DNA of 64,000 nt from Hymenobacter persicinus (GTDB lineage Bacteria; Bacteroidota; Bacteroidia; Cytophagales; Hymenobacteraceae). Shown here piece by piece: positions 43,296 to 52,107 of this stretch. The stretch covers positions 1 to 64,000 of the forward strand of contig NZ_SEWE01000013.1 of assembly GCF_004167665.1 (NCBI RefSeq), in the 5' to 3' direction. Within the stretch, counting starts at the first letter, position 1. Each line of letters starts with the position of its first letter. A program made the translations under genes and the position numbers. The notes beneath the pieces were generated by a model. The model saw nothing but the letters and a program-made list of their open reading frames with translations, was not told the origin of the DNA and made no database searches.

Positions 43296-43303
43296 TACCT
43301 TTG
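43296..43303 (+). promoter_or_regulatory. kup promoter -7 box
   Basis: TACCTTTG is a perfect TAnnTTTG match 41 bp ahead of the kup ATG. Confidence 0.6.
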
Positions 43304-43344
43304 GCCGCTTTTAAAAACGCGCCTGTTTCTTTTTCACTTTCCTC

Positions 43345-45288
43345 ATGGACGCCAAACACCGGCACACCGCCATTTCCTCCGCTGGCCTGCTCATTGCCCT
43401 GGGCATTATCTACGGCGACATTGGCACCTCTCCTTTGTACGTGATGAAGGCCATTGTGCCCGAACTCATTGACCCGCGCCTCGTGCTGGGCGGCATCTCC
43501 TGCGTACTCTGGACCCTGACGCTGCAAACCACCGTCAAGTATGTGCTGCTCACGCTCAACGCCGACAACAACGGGGAAGGCGGCATCTTCTCGCTCTACG
43601 CCCTGGTGCGGCGGCGGGCGGCCTGGCTGACCATCCCGGCCATCATCGGCGGGGCGGCCCTGCTGGCCGACGGCGTGATTACGCCACCCATTTCAGTGGC
43701 CTCGGCCATTGAGGGCCTCAAGCAGGTGTATCCGCACCTGAGCCAGGACGTCATCGTCTACATCGTCATTGCCATCATTGCGGGGCTGTTTTTCCTGCAG
43801 AGCTTCGGCACCCAGATTGTGGGCAAGGCCTTCGGCCCCATCATGTTTCTGTGGTTTAGCATGCTGGGCGTGCTGGGGGCGAGCTGGATCATGCAGAACC
43901 CCATGATTCTGAAGGCAGTCAACCCCTACTACGCCTACGAGCTGCTGGTAGAGTATCCCGGGGGCTTTTGGCTGCTGGGGGCCGTGTTTTTGTGCACCAC
44001 CGGGGCCGAGGCCCTGTACTCCGACCTGGGCCACTGCGGCAAGGGCAACATCCGCATCAGCTGGGTGTTCGTCAAGACCTGCCTGGTGCTGAACTACTTC
44101 GGTCAGGGTGCCTGGCTGCTTTCCCACCAGGGCCAGCAGCTCAGCGGCCGCAACCCGTTTTATGAGCTCATGCCGCCCTGGTTTCTGCTCATCGGCATCG
44201 GCATTGCCACCATTGCCGCCATCAGTGCCTCCCAGGCCCTGATTACGGGCTCCTTCACGCTCGTGGCCGAGGCCATCCGCCTCAACATGTGGCCCAAGGT
44301 AAAGCTCAACTACCCCACCGACGTGAAGGGCCAGCTCTTCGTGCCGAGCATGAACCGCCTGCTGCTGCTGGGCTGCATCGGGGTGGTGCTCTACTTCCGC
44401 GAGTCGTCGAACATGGAAGCGGCCTACGGCTTGGCCATCACGCTGACCATGCTCATGACCACGCTGCTGCTCACCGTCTGGCTTCGCTCCCGCCGCACCC
44501 CGCTGGTTATTGTGGTGTTGTTTGCCCTGCTCTACGGGGGCATTGAGGGCTCCTTCCTGATTGCCAACCTGATCAAGTTCCCGCACGGGGGCTGGGTATC
44601 CCTGGCCATCGGCACGGCCCTGATGGCGGTGATGTACACCTGGCTGCGGGCTTACTACATCAAGCGCCGCCTGACCGAATTCGTCAAGATTGAGCCCTAC
44701 ATGGAGGCGCTCAAGCAGCTCTCCGATGACGAATCGGTGCCCAAGTACGCCACCCACCTCGTGTTTATGACCTCGGCCGAGCGGGCTTCCGAAATCGAGT
44801 CCAAGATCATCTACTCCATCTTCCAGAAGCGGCCCAAGCGCGCCGACATCTACTGGTTTGTGCACGTGGATACCACCGACGAGCCCTACACGATGGAATA
44901 CAAGGTGGTGGAGCTGGCCCCCGACGACGCTTTCCGCATCACGTTCCGCCTCGGCTTCCGCGTGGAGCAGCGCATCAACCTGTACTTCCGCAAGGTGGTC
45001 GAGGACCTGGTGCGCAACAAGGAAGTGGACATCACCTCCCGCTACGAGTCGTTGAGCAAGCAGCACGTGACCGGCGACTTCCGCTTCGTGGTACTGGAGA
45101 AGTTCCTCAGCGTCGAAAACGACTTCCCGCTCGTCGAGAAGCTCGTGATGCAGGCCTACTTCTACATCAAGCAGTTCATTGCCTCCGAAGACAAGTACTT
45201 TGGCCTCGACACCTCCTCGGTGAAGGTGGAAAAGGTGCCGCTGGTCATCACGCCCGTGCGCGACGTGGCCCTGAAGCGGGTGATGTAA
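43345..45288 (+). CDS. kup: KUP-family potassium transporter
   Basis: The 647-aa protein takes up K+ across the cytoplasmic membrane, probably by proton symport. The N-terminus has the family signature IIYGDIGTSPLYV, followed by NADNNGEGGIFSLYAL and GAALLADGVITPPISV; about twelve membrane helices span residues 10-445. The C-terminal 200 residues form the cytosolic domain typical of KUP. There is no adjacent regulator and no K+ riboswitch-like structure that I could recognise in the leader. Confidence 0.95.
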   Translation: MDAKHRHTAISSAGLLIALGIIYGDIGTSPLYVMKAIVPELIDPRLVLGGISCVLWTLTLQTTVKYVLLTLNADNNGEGGIFSLYALVRRRAAWLTIPAIIGGAALLADGVITPPISVASAIEGLKQVYPHLSQDVIVYIVIAIIAGLFFLQSFGTQIVGKAFGPIMFLWFSMLGVLGASWIMQNPMILKAVNPYYAYELLVEYPGGFWLLGAVFLCTTGAEALYSDLGHCGKGNIRISWVFVKTCLVLNYFGQGAWLLSHQGQQLSGRNPFYELMPPWFLLIGIGIATIAAISASQALITGSFTLVAEAIRLNMWPKVKLNYPTDVKGQLFVPSMNRLLLLGCIGVVLYFRESSNMEAAYGLAITLTMLMTTLLLTVWLRSRRTPLVIVVLFALLYGGIEGSFLIANLIKFPHGGWVSLAIGTALMAVMYTWLRAYYIKRRLTEFVKIEPYMEALKQLSDDESVPKYATHLVFMTSAERASEIESKIIYSIFQKRPKRADIYWFVHVDTTDEPYTMEYKVVELAPDDAFRITFRLGFRVEQRINLYFRKVVEDLVRNKEVDITSRYESLSKQHVTGDFRFVVLEKFLSVENDFPLVEKLVMQAYFYIKQFIASEDKYFGLDTSSVKVEKVPLVITPVRDVALKRVM

Positions 45289-45328
45289 CCTACAGAATTC
45301 GGGCTCTTTTGGGAGCTCAACCGTACCG

Positions 45329-45364
45329 AAAAAGCCCCGGCGCCCCGCGCCGGGGCTTTTTTGT
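45329..45364 (+). terminator. Terminator of kup
   Basis: A perfect 15-nt arm pair (45329-45343 and 45347-45361), loop ccc, ends in a T-tract. Confidence 0.92.
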
Positions 45365-45475
45365 TGTAAGTCCTTCACTGCCGGGCCGGTAGCTAGGATA
45401 CTCGGCTTGCATACCAAGTGGATTATTCCTTCTTTAGCCCTGCTCTTTTTCACTACCACCAAAACCCACTGTTCT

Positions 45476-47047
45476 ATGCGTACTACTACCCTTCTGGGGC
45501 CGGCGGCCGTGCTGGCCTTTTCCCTGGCCAGTTGCCAGCAGCAGGCCGAGCTGGCGGCGCCCGCCGTGCCCGAAACGCCCACCGAAGCCCTGACGGCCCA
45601 GCAGCTCGACGGCCAGATTATGGCCGGGCTGCGCAAAGACGGGCACTACGACTGGGCCACGGCCTCCGACCACACCATCTGGAGCGCCCTGACCCGCTCC
45701 GACTTTGTGCTGGCGGTGGGCTACCGGGCCGCGGGCAAGCCCCGGGGTTGCGCCCTGCCCGACGATGCCGACCAGGAGCCCGCCTGGCAGGCTGCCCGCC
45801 AGCAGGTGCTCCAGCTGATTCTGGCCGAGGAGCGCAAGGCCAACCCCCAGCTGACGCTGGAGGAATTGGTGGTGTTCCAGGAAAATACCTTGCCCGTGCT
45901 CAACGTGCTGGTGCATGAGCTGAGCACCGTGCAGCTGTTGCGTCGCTCCGGGCTGGTGCGCTACGCCGAGCCCATGGGCTACGAGCCCTACCACCCGGTG
46001 GCCAACAAAGCCGCGGGCTCCCTGACCAACAGCGGCTGCGGCAACAACACGGCCACGGCGGGCCTGGTCGCCGGCGACGACTACGCGGTGCTCAGCAACG
46101 GCAGCAAGTCGTCGTGGAGCCAGGCCGACCAGTACCACGGTATCCGCAGCAGCTGGAGCCAGAGCACGGGCCAGGGCATGAAGGTGGTCATCATCGACAC
46201 GGGCTGCTCCGACGCCCAGGAAAACCTGGGTTCGGCCTTTAATCAGGGCCTGAGTTCGGGTCGCACCATCGAGCGGCTGGTCACGTACCCGCGCAACTCC
46301 CTGTTCGGCATTCCCTACGGCGACACGCCCACGGCCAACGACGAGTGCGGGCACGGCACGAGCATGGCCGGGGCCTGCGCCGGCCCCCGGGGCACCGACG
46401 GAGCCGCCGTGGGCGTGGCCTACAACGCCAACCTGATTACGATTCACGCCACCGAGGACGTCTTTATCGACGGCAGCCGGGAGCTTAAGGGCGTGTCGGA
46501 TGCCTACGTGCTGGCCGCCAACCGCCCCGACGTGCGCATCATCTCGATGAGCATGGGCCGCCTGACCAGCTCCTCCCAGCTCGCCGACGCCATCCAGTAC
46601 GCCTACGGCAAGGGCAAGCTGATTTACTGCGCCGCCGGCACCTCCTTCGACTGGACCGCCGGCTGGGCCGGGGTTATCTACCCGGCTTCCCTGCCCGAGT
46701 GCGTGGCCGTGACGGGCCAGAAAACCGACCTGAGCACCCGCTGCGACGAGTGCCACGTGGGCGCCGACGTGGAGTTTACGGTGGTCATGCAGCGCACCAG
46801 CAACGACCGGCGCCCGCTCACGCTGGCCATGAGCGGCGACGCGGCCAGCACCGTGGGTGGCTCCTCGGTGGCCACCAGCACCATGGCCGGGATGACGGCC
46901 GTGCTCTGGGCCAAGTACCCGACCGAAACCCGGGCCCAGATTATGAGCCGGCTCGTGGCGGCCAGCTCCAACCGCAACGCCCGCAGCTCCACCTTCGGCT
47001 GGGGCCGGGTCAACCTGGGCGCCGCCGTGGGTGTGCTGCCCCTCTAA
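45476..47047 (+). CDS. Subtilisin-like (S8) serine protease lipoprotein
   Basis: The 523-aa protein has a lipoprotein signal with Cys in AFSLASCQQQ, an N-terminal prodomain-like region (about 30-190) and a peptidase S8 domain with Asp241 in VVIIDTG, His293 in ECGHGTSMAG and Ser464 in GGSSVATSTMAGM. The usual Asn of the oxyanion hole (AAGN) is replaced by Thr389 (CAAGT), and GTS is GSS, so activity may be reduced or altered. The ATG at 45476 makes the lipoprotein signal; the frame is open 23 codons further upstream. It probably acts at the cell envelope. Single gene with a terminator. Confidence 0.88.
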   Translation: MRTTTLLGPAAVLAFSLASCQQQAELAAPAVPETPTEALTAQQLDGQIMAGLRKDGHYDWATASDHTIWSALTRSDFVLAVGYRAAGKPRGCALPDDADQEPAWQAARQQVLQLILAEERKANPQLTLEELVVFQENTLPVLNVLVHELSTVQLLRRSGLVRYAEPMGYEPYHPVANKAAGSLTNSGCGNNTATAGLVAGDDYAVLSNGSKSSWSQADQYHGIRSSWSQSTGQGMKVVIIDTGCSDAQENLGSAFNQGLSSGRTIERLVTYPRNSLFGIPYGDTPTANDECGHGTSMAGACAGPRGTDGAAVGVAYNANLITIHATEDVFIDGSRELKGVSDAYVLAANRPDVRIISMSMGRLTSSSQLADAIQYAYGKGKLIYCAAGTSFDWTAGWAGVIYPASLPECVAVTGQKTDLSTRCDECHVGADVEFTVVMQRTSNDRRPLTLAMSGDAASTVGGSSVATSTMAGMTAVLWAKYPTETRAQIMSRLVAASSNRNARSSTFGWGRVNLGAAVGVLPL

Positions 47048-47074
47048 GTGGTCCACAGCCCGTAGCGCTAACCC

Positions 47075-47109
47075 AAAGCCCGCCTCGATGATTGAGGCGG
47101 GCTTTTTTT
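47075..47109 (+). terminator. Terminator of the subtilase gene
   Basis: GCCCGCCTC (47078-47086) pairs with GAGGCGGGC (47094-47102), followed by seven T residues. Confidence 0.9.
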
Positions 47110-47350
47110 GATTTCGCAGTACTCCCCACCTAACCTCCGCGGGCGGGCCCGGCCGCCGGCCGGGGCTTTCCCAGAAATCTTCTAAACTGCAATTGCGCCC
47201 TTCCAGCCGCCGAGTTGGGAGCTTGTAGCCACCTACCCACCACCTTTCCGCCTTGCTGCCGAAGCATATTTCCTTGAAAAAGACAATTTCCTAGCTACCC
47301 TCGGGCCCGAACGGTCAGCAATAGGATCCGCCGAGGAACGTGCCACCCGC
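47110..47350. other. Intergenic stretch, nothing recognised
   Basis: Between the two converging terminators I see no open frame with coding character, no tRNA-like structure and no clear promoter. Confidence 0.5.
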
Positions 47351-47402
47351 AAAAAGCCCCGCCGCCCCGGCTGCTCGTTGGGGCAGGCCAGAACGGCGGG
47401 GC
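47351..47402 (-). terminator. Terminator of the M61 peptidase gene
   Basis: GCCCCGCCG (47356-47364) pairs with CGGCGGGGC (47394-47402). On the minus strand the hairpin is followed by TTTTT. Confidence 0.75.
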
Positions 47403-47431
47403 ATTTTGCTAAAGGCTAGGCCGGGAGCTGC

Positions 47432-49234
47432 TTACTTGGTCACCGGCAGCCACTTGCTGAGCACGCGCTGCTGCTGCTCGGTGGGGTTGGGCAGGTGCTC
47501 GATGCGGAAGCGCTGGGCAGTGCTGGCCACCAGCGGGAAAGTCACTTCCTTGAGCTGCCCGTCGCGGCTGACGAGTAAGGTCACCTGGGCGCCGGCGGGG
47601 GCACCCACCAGGGCCTTGTTGGGGTCATCGGTGAGGCGGGTGCCGTTCAGGGCCAGCAGCTCGTCGCCCACGCTCAGGCCGCCCTGCCAGGCGCTGCCCT
47701 CGCGGCCCACGCTGGTCACGGTGTATTTGCCCCCGGTGGTGCTCACGTTGGCGCCCAGCGTGGCGTCGGTCGTGACCGGGGTGCTGGTCAGCTTCAGGCC
47801 GGCGTAGCCCAGGGCCGTGTTGTAGTCCAGGGTCTGGGTGCCGTAGACGTTGTTGCGGAAGAACTCGTCGAAGCGGCGGCCGGCAATTTTAGCCACGGCA
47901 TCCTGGTACTCGGCGTCGGTGAAGCCGCGGCCCAGCTTTTGGTAGTACTGGGCGTAGAGGTAGCGCATCACGTCGTCGAGGTGCTTCTCGCCGTTGGTGG
48001 CGTTGATGACCATCAGGTCCAGCACGGCCCCGATGACCTCGCCCTTGTCGTAGTAGCTGATGCCGGTGTTGGCCGAGTTTTCATTGGGCCGGTAGTACTT
48101 GATCCAGGCATCGAAGCTGCTTTCCGCAGCCGACTGCAGCTTGTTGCCGGGCGTGTTTTCCACCCGTCCGATGCCGTTGCTCAAGTCGGCCAGGTAGGCG
48201 TCCGGGGTCAGGAAGCCGGCGCGCTGCACAATCAGGTTGGAGAAGTACTCGGTGCCGCCCTCGCTCACCCACAGCATGCGGGTGTAGTTTTCCTGGTCGT
48301 AATTGAACGGCCCCAAAGCCACGGGGCGGATGCGCTTCACGTTCCAGAGGTGGAAATACTCGTGGGCTACCAGGCCCAGGAAGCCTTTCCAGCCCGCCTC
48401 GGAGCTATACGCCGTGCGCGACACCGACAGCGTGGTCGAAAACAGGTGCTCCAGCCCGCCCGTGCCCCGGTCAATGTTGTGGATGATGAACACGTAGCGG
48501 TCCAGCGGGTTCTGCCCCACCACCCGGTGCGCTTCCTCGCAGATCTTTTTCATGTCGCGCAGCAGGCGGGCCTCGTCGTACTGCACGTTGCCGAACATGG
48601 CCACCGTGTGGGGCGTGCCGTTGGCCTCGAAGCTTAGCACCTTCTGGTTACCGATTTCGATGGGCGAGTCGGCCAGCTCGTCGTACGACGAAGACTTGTA
48701 GGTAAACGTGCCGCCGGCGGGCTTCAGGCTGGTACTGATCTGGCTCCAGCCCGGGGCGGGCTGCACAGTCAGGGTGCTGGGCATTTTCACCTCCCCGTCA
48801 GGGTACATAAACACGCTCGTGCCGTTCACGTAGCCGTGGGCCGCGTCGATAAAGCTCGTGCGCACGCTCAGCTCAAAGGCGTAGACCTTGTAGCGGACCG
48901 TGAAGTCCTTGGCGCCGGGGTGGTAAATGCGCCAGGTGTTCTTCGACACTTTCTCGGTGCGCAGCGGGGCAGCGCCAGCCTGGGCCGAGAAGCTTTCCAC
49001 GTTTTTGGCAAACTCCCGCACCAAATAAGAGCCGGGGGCCCAAACGGGCATCTTGACGTCGGTAAACTGCTTGCCGAAGCCGCCCAGGGCCATTTCCACT
49101 TCGAAGTAGTGGGTTTGCGGGGCCGGCATCGACAGGGTGTAGCGGAGGCTGGAAGCCGCCTCCGCGGGCGTAAACTGGCTTAGCACCAGCACCGCGGCCC
49201 CGGCCAGCAGCCGGCGGAAATAGGAATGCATCAT
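47432..49234 (-). CDS. M61 family metallopeptidase with PDZ domain
   Basis: The 600-aa protein has a signal peptide, an N-terminal beta domain (about 30-180), a thermolysin-like catalytic domain with HEYFH at residues 291-295 in LVAHEYFHLWNVKRIRP and the downstream Glu in WVSEGGTEYFSNL, and a C-terminal PDZ domain (about 490-590; VTSVGREGSAWQGGLSVGDE). This is the layout of glycyl-aminopeptidase-like M61 enzymes, acting in the periplasm. It is divergent from the NlpC/P60 gene and has a terminator. Confidence 0.93.
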   Translation of the reverse strand: MMHSYFRRLLAGAAVLVLSQFTPAEAASSLRYTLSMPAPQTHYFEVEMALGGFGKQFTDVKMPVWAPGSYLVREFAKNVESFSAQAGAAPLRTEKVSKNTWRIYHPGAKDFTVRYKVYAFELSVRTSFIDAAHGYVNGTSVFMYPDGEVKMPSTLTVQPAPGWSQISTSLKPAGGTFTYKSSSYDELADSPIEIGNQKVLSFEANGTPHTVAMFGNVQYDEARLLRDMKKICEEAHRVVGQNPLDRYVFIIHNIDRGTGGLEHLFSTTLSVSRTAYSSEAGWKGFLGLVAHEYFHLWNVKRIRPVALGPFNYDQENYTRMLWVSEGGTEYFSNLIVQRAGFLTPDAYLADLSNGIGRVENTPGNKLQSAAESSFDAWIKYYRPNENSANTGISYYDKGEVIGAVLDLMVINATNGEKHLDDVMRYLYAQYYQKLGRGFTDAEYQDAVAKIAGRRFDEFFRNNVYGTQTLDYNTALGYAGLKLTSTPVTTDATLGANVSTTGGKYTVTSVGREGSAWQGGLSVGDELLALNGTRLTDDPNKALVGAPAGAQVTLLVSRDGQLKEVTFPLVASTAQRFRIEHLPNPTEQQQRVLSKWLPVTK

Positions 49235-49458
49235 GCGGGAAAAAGTAAGGGAGAGGAAAGGCAGGTGGCATCCGGTGCCACTTTCCCGACGGGAAAAACC
49301 GGCCGGGGTTGCAAGATACGGGCGAAAACCAACCGCGCCAGCCCCGATTCAGTCCCGCTAAGCCGAAAAACCGCAGGAACCCGCACCCGAGCTCCACCGT
49401 TAGCAGGGCACGCGCCCCGTCGGCGTGGCTTCCCTGCTCCCGCTTTTGCTGCCGTTTT

Positions 49459-50313
49459 ATGCGCTACGTCTGGCTTACGTTTCTGGTCCTGGTTCTGGGT
49501 CTTCTCACGGTGGTGGGGTGGCAGAAATGGCACCGCCCCCCGGCCCCCGACGCGGAAGTTACCACGGCCCTTGCCCCCACCCGGCCCGTGTCCGACACGA
49601 TGCCCGCACCCGCTGCGGCAGAAACGACGCCGTCCGGCTCAGCCTTGCCCCAGGCCGACAGCCTGATTCAGTTTGCCATGCAGCAGTTGGGCTCGCCCTA
49701 CACCTACGCCGGCACCACGCCCACCGGGGGCTTCGACTGCTCGGGCTTTCTACTGTACGTCTACGGCCGTTTCGGCGTGCCCGTGCCCCACTCCACGGCC
49801 CTGCTGATTGATACGGGCCGGGGCATTCCGCGGGAGCAGGCCCGCCCCGGCGACATGGTCATCTTTACCGGCACGGCCACCACGTCTACCACGCCCGGGC
49901 ACGCGGGCATCGTGCTTTCCGAGCCCGGCCAGCCCATCCGGTTTATTCACTCTTCCTCGGCCCGCCGTGAGTCGGGGGTGAAAATCAGCCAGGTCGAGGG
50001 CACCGACTACGAGCGGCGCTTCATGGGCATCCGCCGGGTGCTGGGCGTGGTACCCGCGAAGGCCGGGGCCGAACCGAAAGCCGCGGCCCGCCCTGCCACA
50101 GCTACCGGCCACCTCGCGCCCAAAGCCCCGGAGCTCGGCACGGCGGTAGCAGTATCTGCTCCCGCCGTGCGTAAGCTGCCCGTGCGGAAGGCTGCCCCCA
50201 AGCCCCGGGTAGCCGCGGCCAAACCCAAAGTGACAAGCCGCGCCACAACCACCAAAAAACCAGCTCCAAAGAAGCCGGCTGCCACTAAAAAGCCCGTTAC
50301 TGCCAGAAAATAA
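49459..50313 (+). CDS. NlpC/P60 (C40) cell-wall hydrolase with basic tail
   Basis: The 284-aa protein has an N-terminal membrane anchor (MRYVWLTFLVLVLGLLTVVG), a low-complexity linker, then the NlpC/P60 domain (about 70-200) with catalytic Cys94 in GGFDCSGFLLYVYGRFG and His148 in PGHAGIVL. It should cut peptide stems of peptidoglycan. The last 80 residues are rich in Lys, Ala and Pro (for example KKPAPKKPAATKKPVTARK), unusual for the family and possibly a wall- or nucleic-acid-binding tail. The start at ATG 49459 makes the anchor; the frame is open far upstream. Confidence 0.9.
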   Translation: MRYVWLTFLVLVLGLLTVVGWQKWHRPPAPDAEVTTALAPTRPVSDTMPAPAAAETTPSGSALPQADSLIQFAMQQLGSPYTYAGTTPTGGFDCSGFLLYVYGRFGVPVPHSTALLIDTGRGIPREQARPGDMVIFTGTATTSTTPGHAGIVLSEPGQPIRFIHSSSARRESGVKISQVEGTDYERRFMGIRRVLGVVPAKAGAEPKAAARPATATGHLAPKAPELGTAVAVSAPAVRKLPVRKAAPKPRVAAAKPKVTSRATTTKKPAPKKPAATKKPVTARK

Positions 50314-50919
50314 GCGGCGTTAGCAAGACGTAGTCGTCCTGATTGCTAACCCACAGGAAACAACGATGCCCGGTCGCCTATGCAGAACCTCGCGGAGAGG
50401 CTGCTGGGCGAGCCGGGCATCTAATCCTTCAAATCTTACCAAGCGAAGTGGCTGGGGTACAGCCCCGTCATCCTTTGTGTAAGACCTTGCCAGAATGCGG
50501 GAAATAGCAGAATTGAGCTGGTTTCCGCGCGAAAGCTGTTGTTAAGCGCGTCCGGCGGTGAAGCGGACTACATTCGACAGGCTTGGCAGGATTTGTTTGG
50601 GACTACTAGACATTTTGTACCTCCTTTCTTTAGATCCGACATGCCCCCGCCGGCGCGGCCCAGCATCTTAGGGCTGCTTGGGCGGGGTCGTAGTACTCAC
50701 TACTGGTTGGTAAAGTTAAAAGCCCCCCGGATGGTTCAAAATTAAAAACCCTTTTTTTTACCCCGGCAGCCGCATTTTCATCCAGCACCCTGACTATCAG
50801 CCGCTTCATTTTCGGTAAAATCCGGGCTTTTCGCCTTGGCCGGATTTCGGCCTCAAAGTTGCAAATGGCCCCGGCAGAAGCTTGCCCGCCGCGCTGGTGG
50901 CACTTCCAGAGTTTTCACT
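50314..50919. other. Hairpin-rich gap without a convincing protein gene
   Basis: About 640 bp separate the NlpC/P60 gene from the DUF2147 gene. Stem 1 pairs 50319-50326 with 50343-50350. Stem 2 is a long rod, pairing 50365-50378 with 50406-50421, with inner stems GCAG/CTGC and CCTC/GAGG. A further GGGG/CCCC hairpin lies near 50455-50467. Short open frames occur (a 38-codon one from 50366 on plus, a 23-codon one at 50542-50613 on minus) but none is convincing. The DUF2147 promoter box TATCTTTT is at 50920-50927. Confidence 0.45.
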
Positions 50920-50954
50920 TATCTTTTTCCCGAAAATCACCTTTATTCCTTCCC

Positions 50955-51395
50955 ATGAAAAAAACCCTGTTCCTCTGTCTGACGATGTTGCTAGGCTTTA
51001 CTGGCCTGGCTTCCGCCCAGAAACTCTCCCCGCTCGGCATCTGGACAAATGAAGAGAAAAAAGCCACGTTCGAGATTTACCAGAGCGGCGACAAGCTGTT
51101 CGGTAAAATCGTGTCGCTGACCATTCCCAACGACCCGGCCACGGGCAAGCCGAAGCTCGACACGCAGAACCCCGACCCCAAGCTGCGCAACCGCCCCCGC
51201 CTGGGCCTGGTGTTCATGAAGAACTTCGAGAAAGACTCCGAAAATAAGTGGGATGATGGCACCATCTATAACCCCGAGGATGGTAAAACCTACTCCTGCT
51301 ACATGAAGGTTCTCAACGCCAACACCATGGAAGTGAAAGGCTACATCGGCTTCTCGCTCATCGGCAAGTCGCAGACCTGGACTCGCGTGAAATAA
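50955..51395 (+). CDS. DUF2147 secreted protein, copy A
   Basis: The 146-aa protein has a signal peptide (MKKTLFLCLTMLLGFTGLASAQ) and a complete DUF2147 domain: LGIWTNEEKKATFEIYQSGDKL at the start, then NPDPKLRNRPRLGLVFM, WDDGTIYNPEDGKTYSCYM and KGYIGFSLIGKSQTWTR. The family is a small beta-barrel found in periplasms and has no known function. The ATG at 50955 makes the signal peptide. A paralogue follows at 51516, behind a separate terminator and promoter. Confidence 0.9.
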   Translation: MKKTLFLCLTMLLGFTGLASAQKLSPLGIWTNEEKKATFEIYQSGDKLFGKIVSLTIPNDPATGKPKLDTQNPDPKLRNRPRLGLVFMKNFEKDSENKWDDGTIYNPEDGKTYSCYMKVLNANTMEVKGYIGFSLIGKSQTWTRVK

Positions 51396-51426
51396 GGCGC
51401 TGGAGCCTCTCTGCCAGCTCACCACA

Positions 51427-51459
51427 AGCGACGCCCCAAACCGGGCGTCGCTTTTTTTG
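51427..51459 (+). terminator. Terminator between the two DUF2147 genes
   Basis: AGCGACGCCC (51427-51436) pairs perfectly with GGGCGTCGCT (51443-51452), followed by a T-tract. A TACCTTCC box (51461-51468) for the next gene follows 2 bp later. Confidence 0.9.
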
Positions 51460-51515
51460 TTACCTTCCCCATAAGAGGCGGCTTCCCTCCCAACCTGTTT
51501 TTTCCTCTCTCCCGC

Positions 51516-51956
51516 TTGAAATCCCTGCTTTTCTGCTTGTTGCTCTGGCTGCTGGCCCCGACTAGCCCCCAGGTGTCGTCGCCGGTGCCTTTCGGGGTCT
51601 GGGCCGACGATACCGGGGAAGCGCACATTGAAATATACCGCTGCGGGGAACGGCTCTGCGGCCGGGTGGTGTGGCTGCGCGAGCCTCAGGATGCCACCAC
51701 CGGCCGGCCCCGGCTGGACCGGCGCAACCCCGACCCGGACAAGCGGGCCCAGCCCCTGCAAAACCTGGTAGTACTCCAGGACCTGCGCTACAACCCCGAC
51801 GCGGAGCGGTGGGAAGACGGGCAGATTTATGATTTTGGCAGCGGCCACACCTACTCCTGCTACGTGAGCCTGCGCACCCAAGACCGGCTCGAGGTGAAGG
51901 GCTACATCGGCTTTTCCCTCATTGGCCGCTCCCACTACTGGAGCCGAGTGCGCTAG
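51516..51956 (+). CDS. DUF2147 secreted protein, copy B
   Basis: This 146-aa paralogue of the protein at 50955 has a signal peptide (MKSLLFCLLLWLLAPTSPQ) read from a TTG start, and the same domain blocks: FGVWADDTGEAHIEIYRCGERL, NPDPDKRAQPLQNLVVL, WEDGQIYDFGSGHTYSCYV and KGYIGFSLIGRSHYWSR. Two extra Cys (YRCGERLCG) distinguish it from copy A and could form a disulfide. No ATG is available near the start. Confidence 0.88.
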   Translation: MKSLLFCLLLWLLAPTSPQVSSPVPFGVWADDTGEAHIEIYRCGERLCGRVVWLREPQDATTGRPRLDRRNPDPDKRAQPLQNLVVLQDLRYNPDAERWEDGQIYDFGSGHTYSCYVSLRTQDRLEVKGYIGFSLIGRSHYWSRVR

Positions 51957-52107
51957 GCGCGCCGCGTTGCCGAGTTCGGGCCCCGCCACTCACCTGCTTG
52001 CCCCGGCATTACGGCCCAAAAGATGCCCGCAAGAAGCGCTACCCCGGGCCGAGGCGCTAAACTATTTCCTCCGGCCCTGGTTTTTCCCCTACACTAGCTT
52101 ATTCCAC

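Noticed and set aside
50571..50580. A CATTCGACAG stretch resembling the start of tmRNA
   Set aside because: No tRNA-like acceptor or T-arm, tag reading frame or 3' CCA region could be found at the expected distance.
50542..50613. A 23-codon minus-strand frame with a strong GGAGGT upstream
   Set aside because: Genes in this window do not use Shine-Dalgarno sites, the peptide has no recognisable features, and no promoter or terminator fits.
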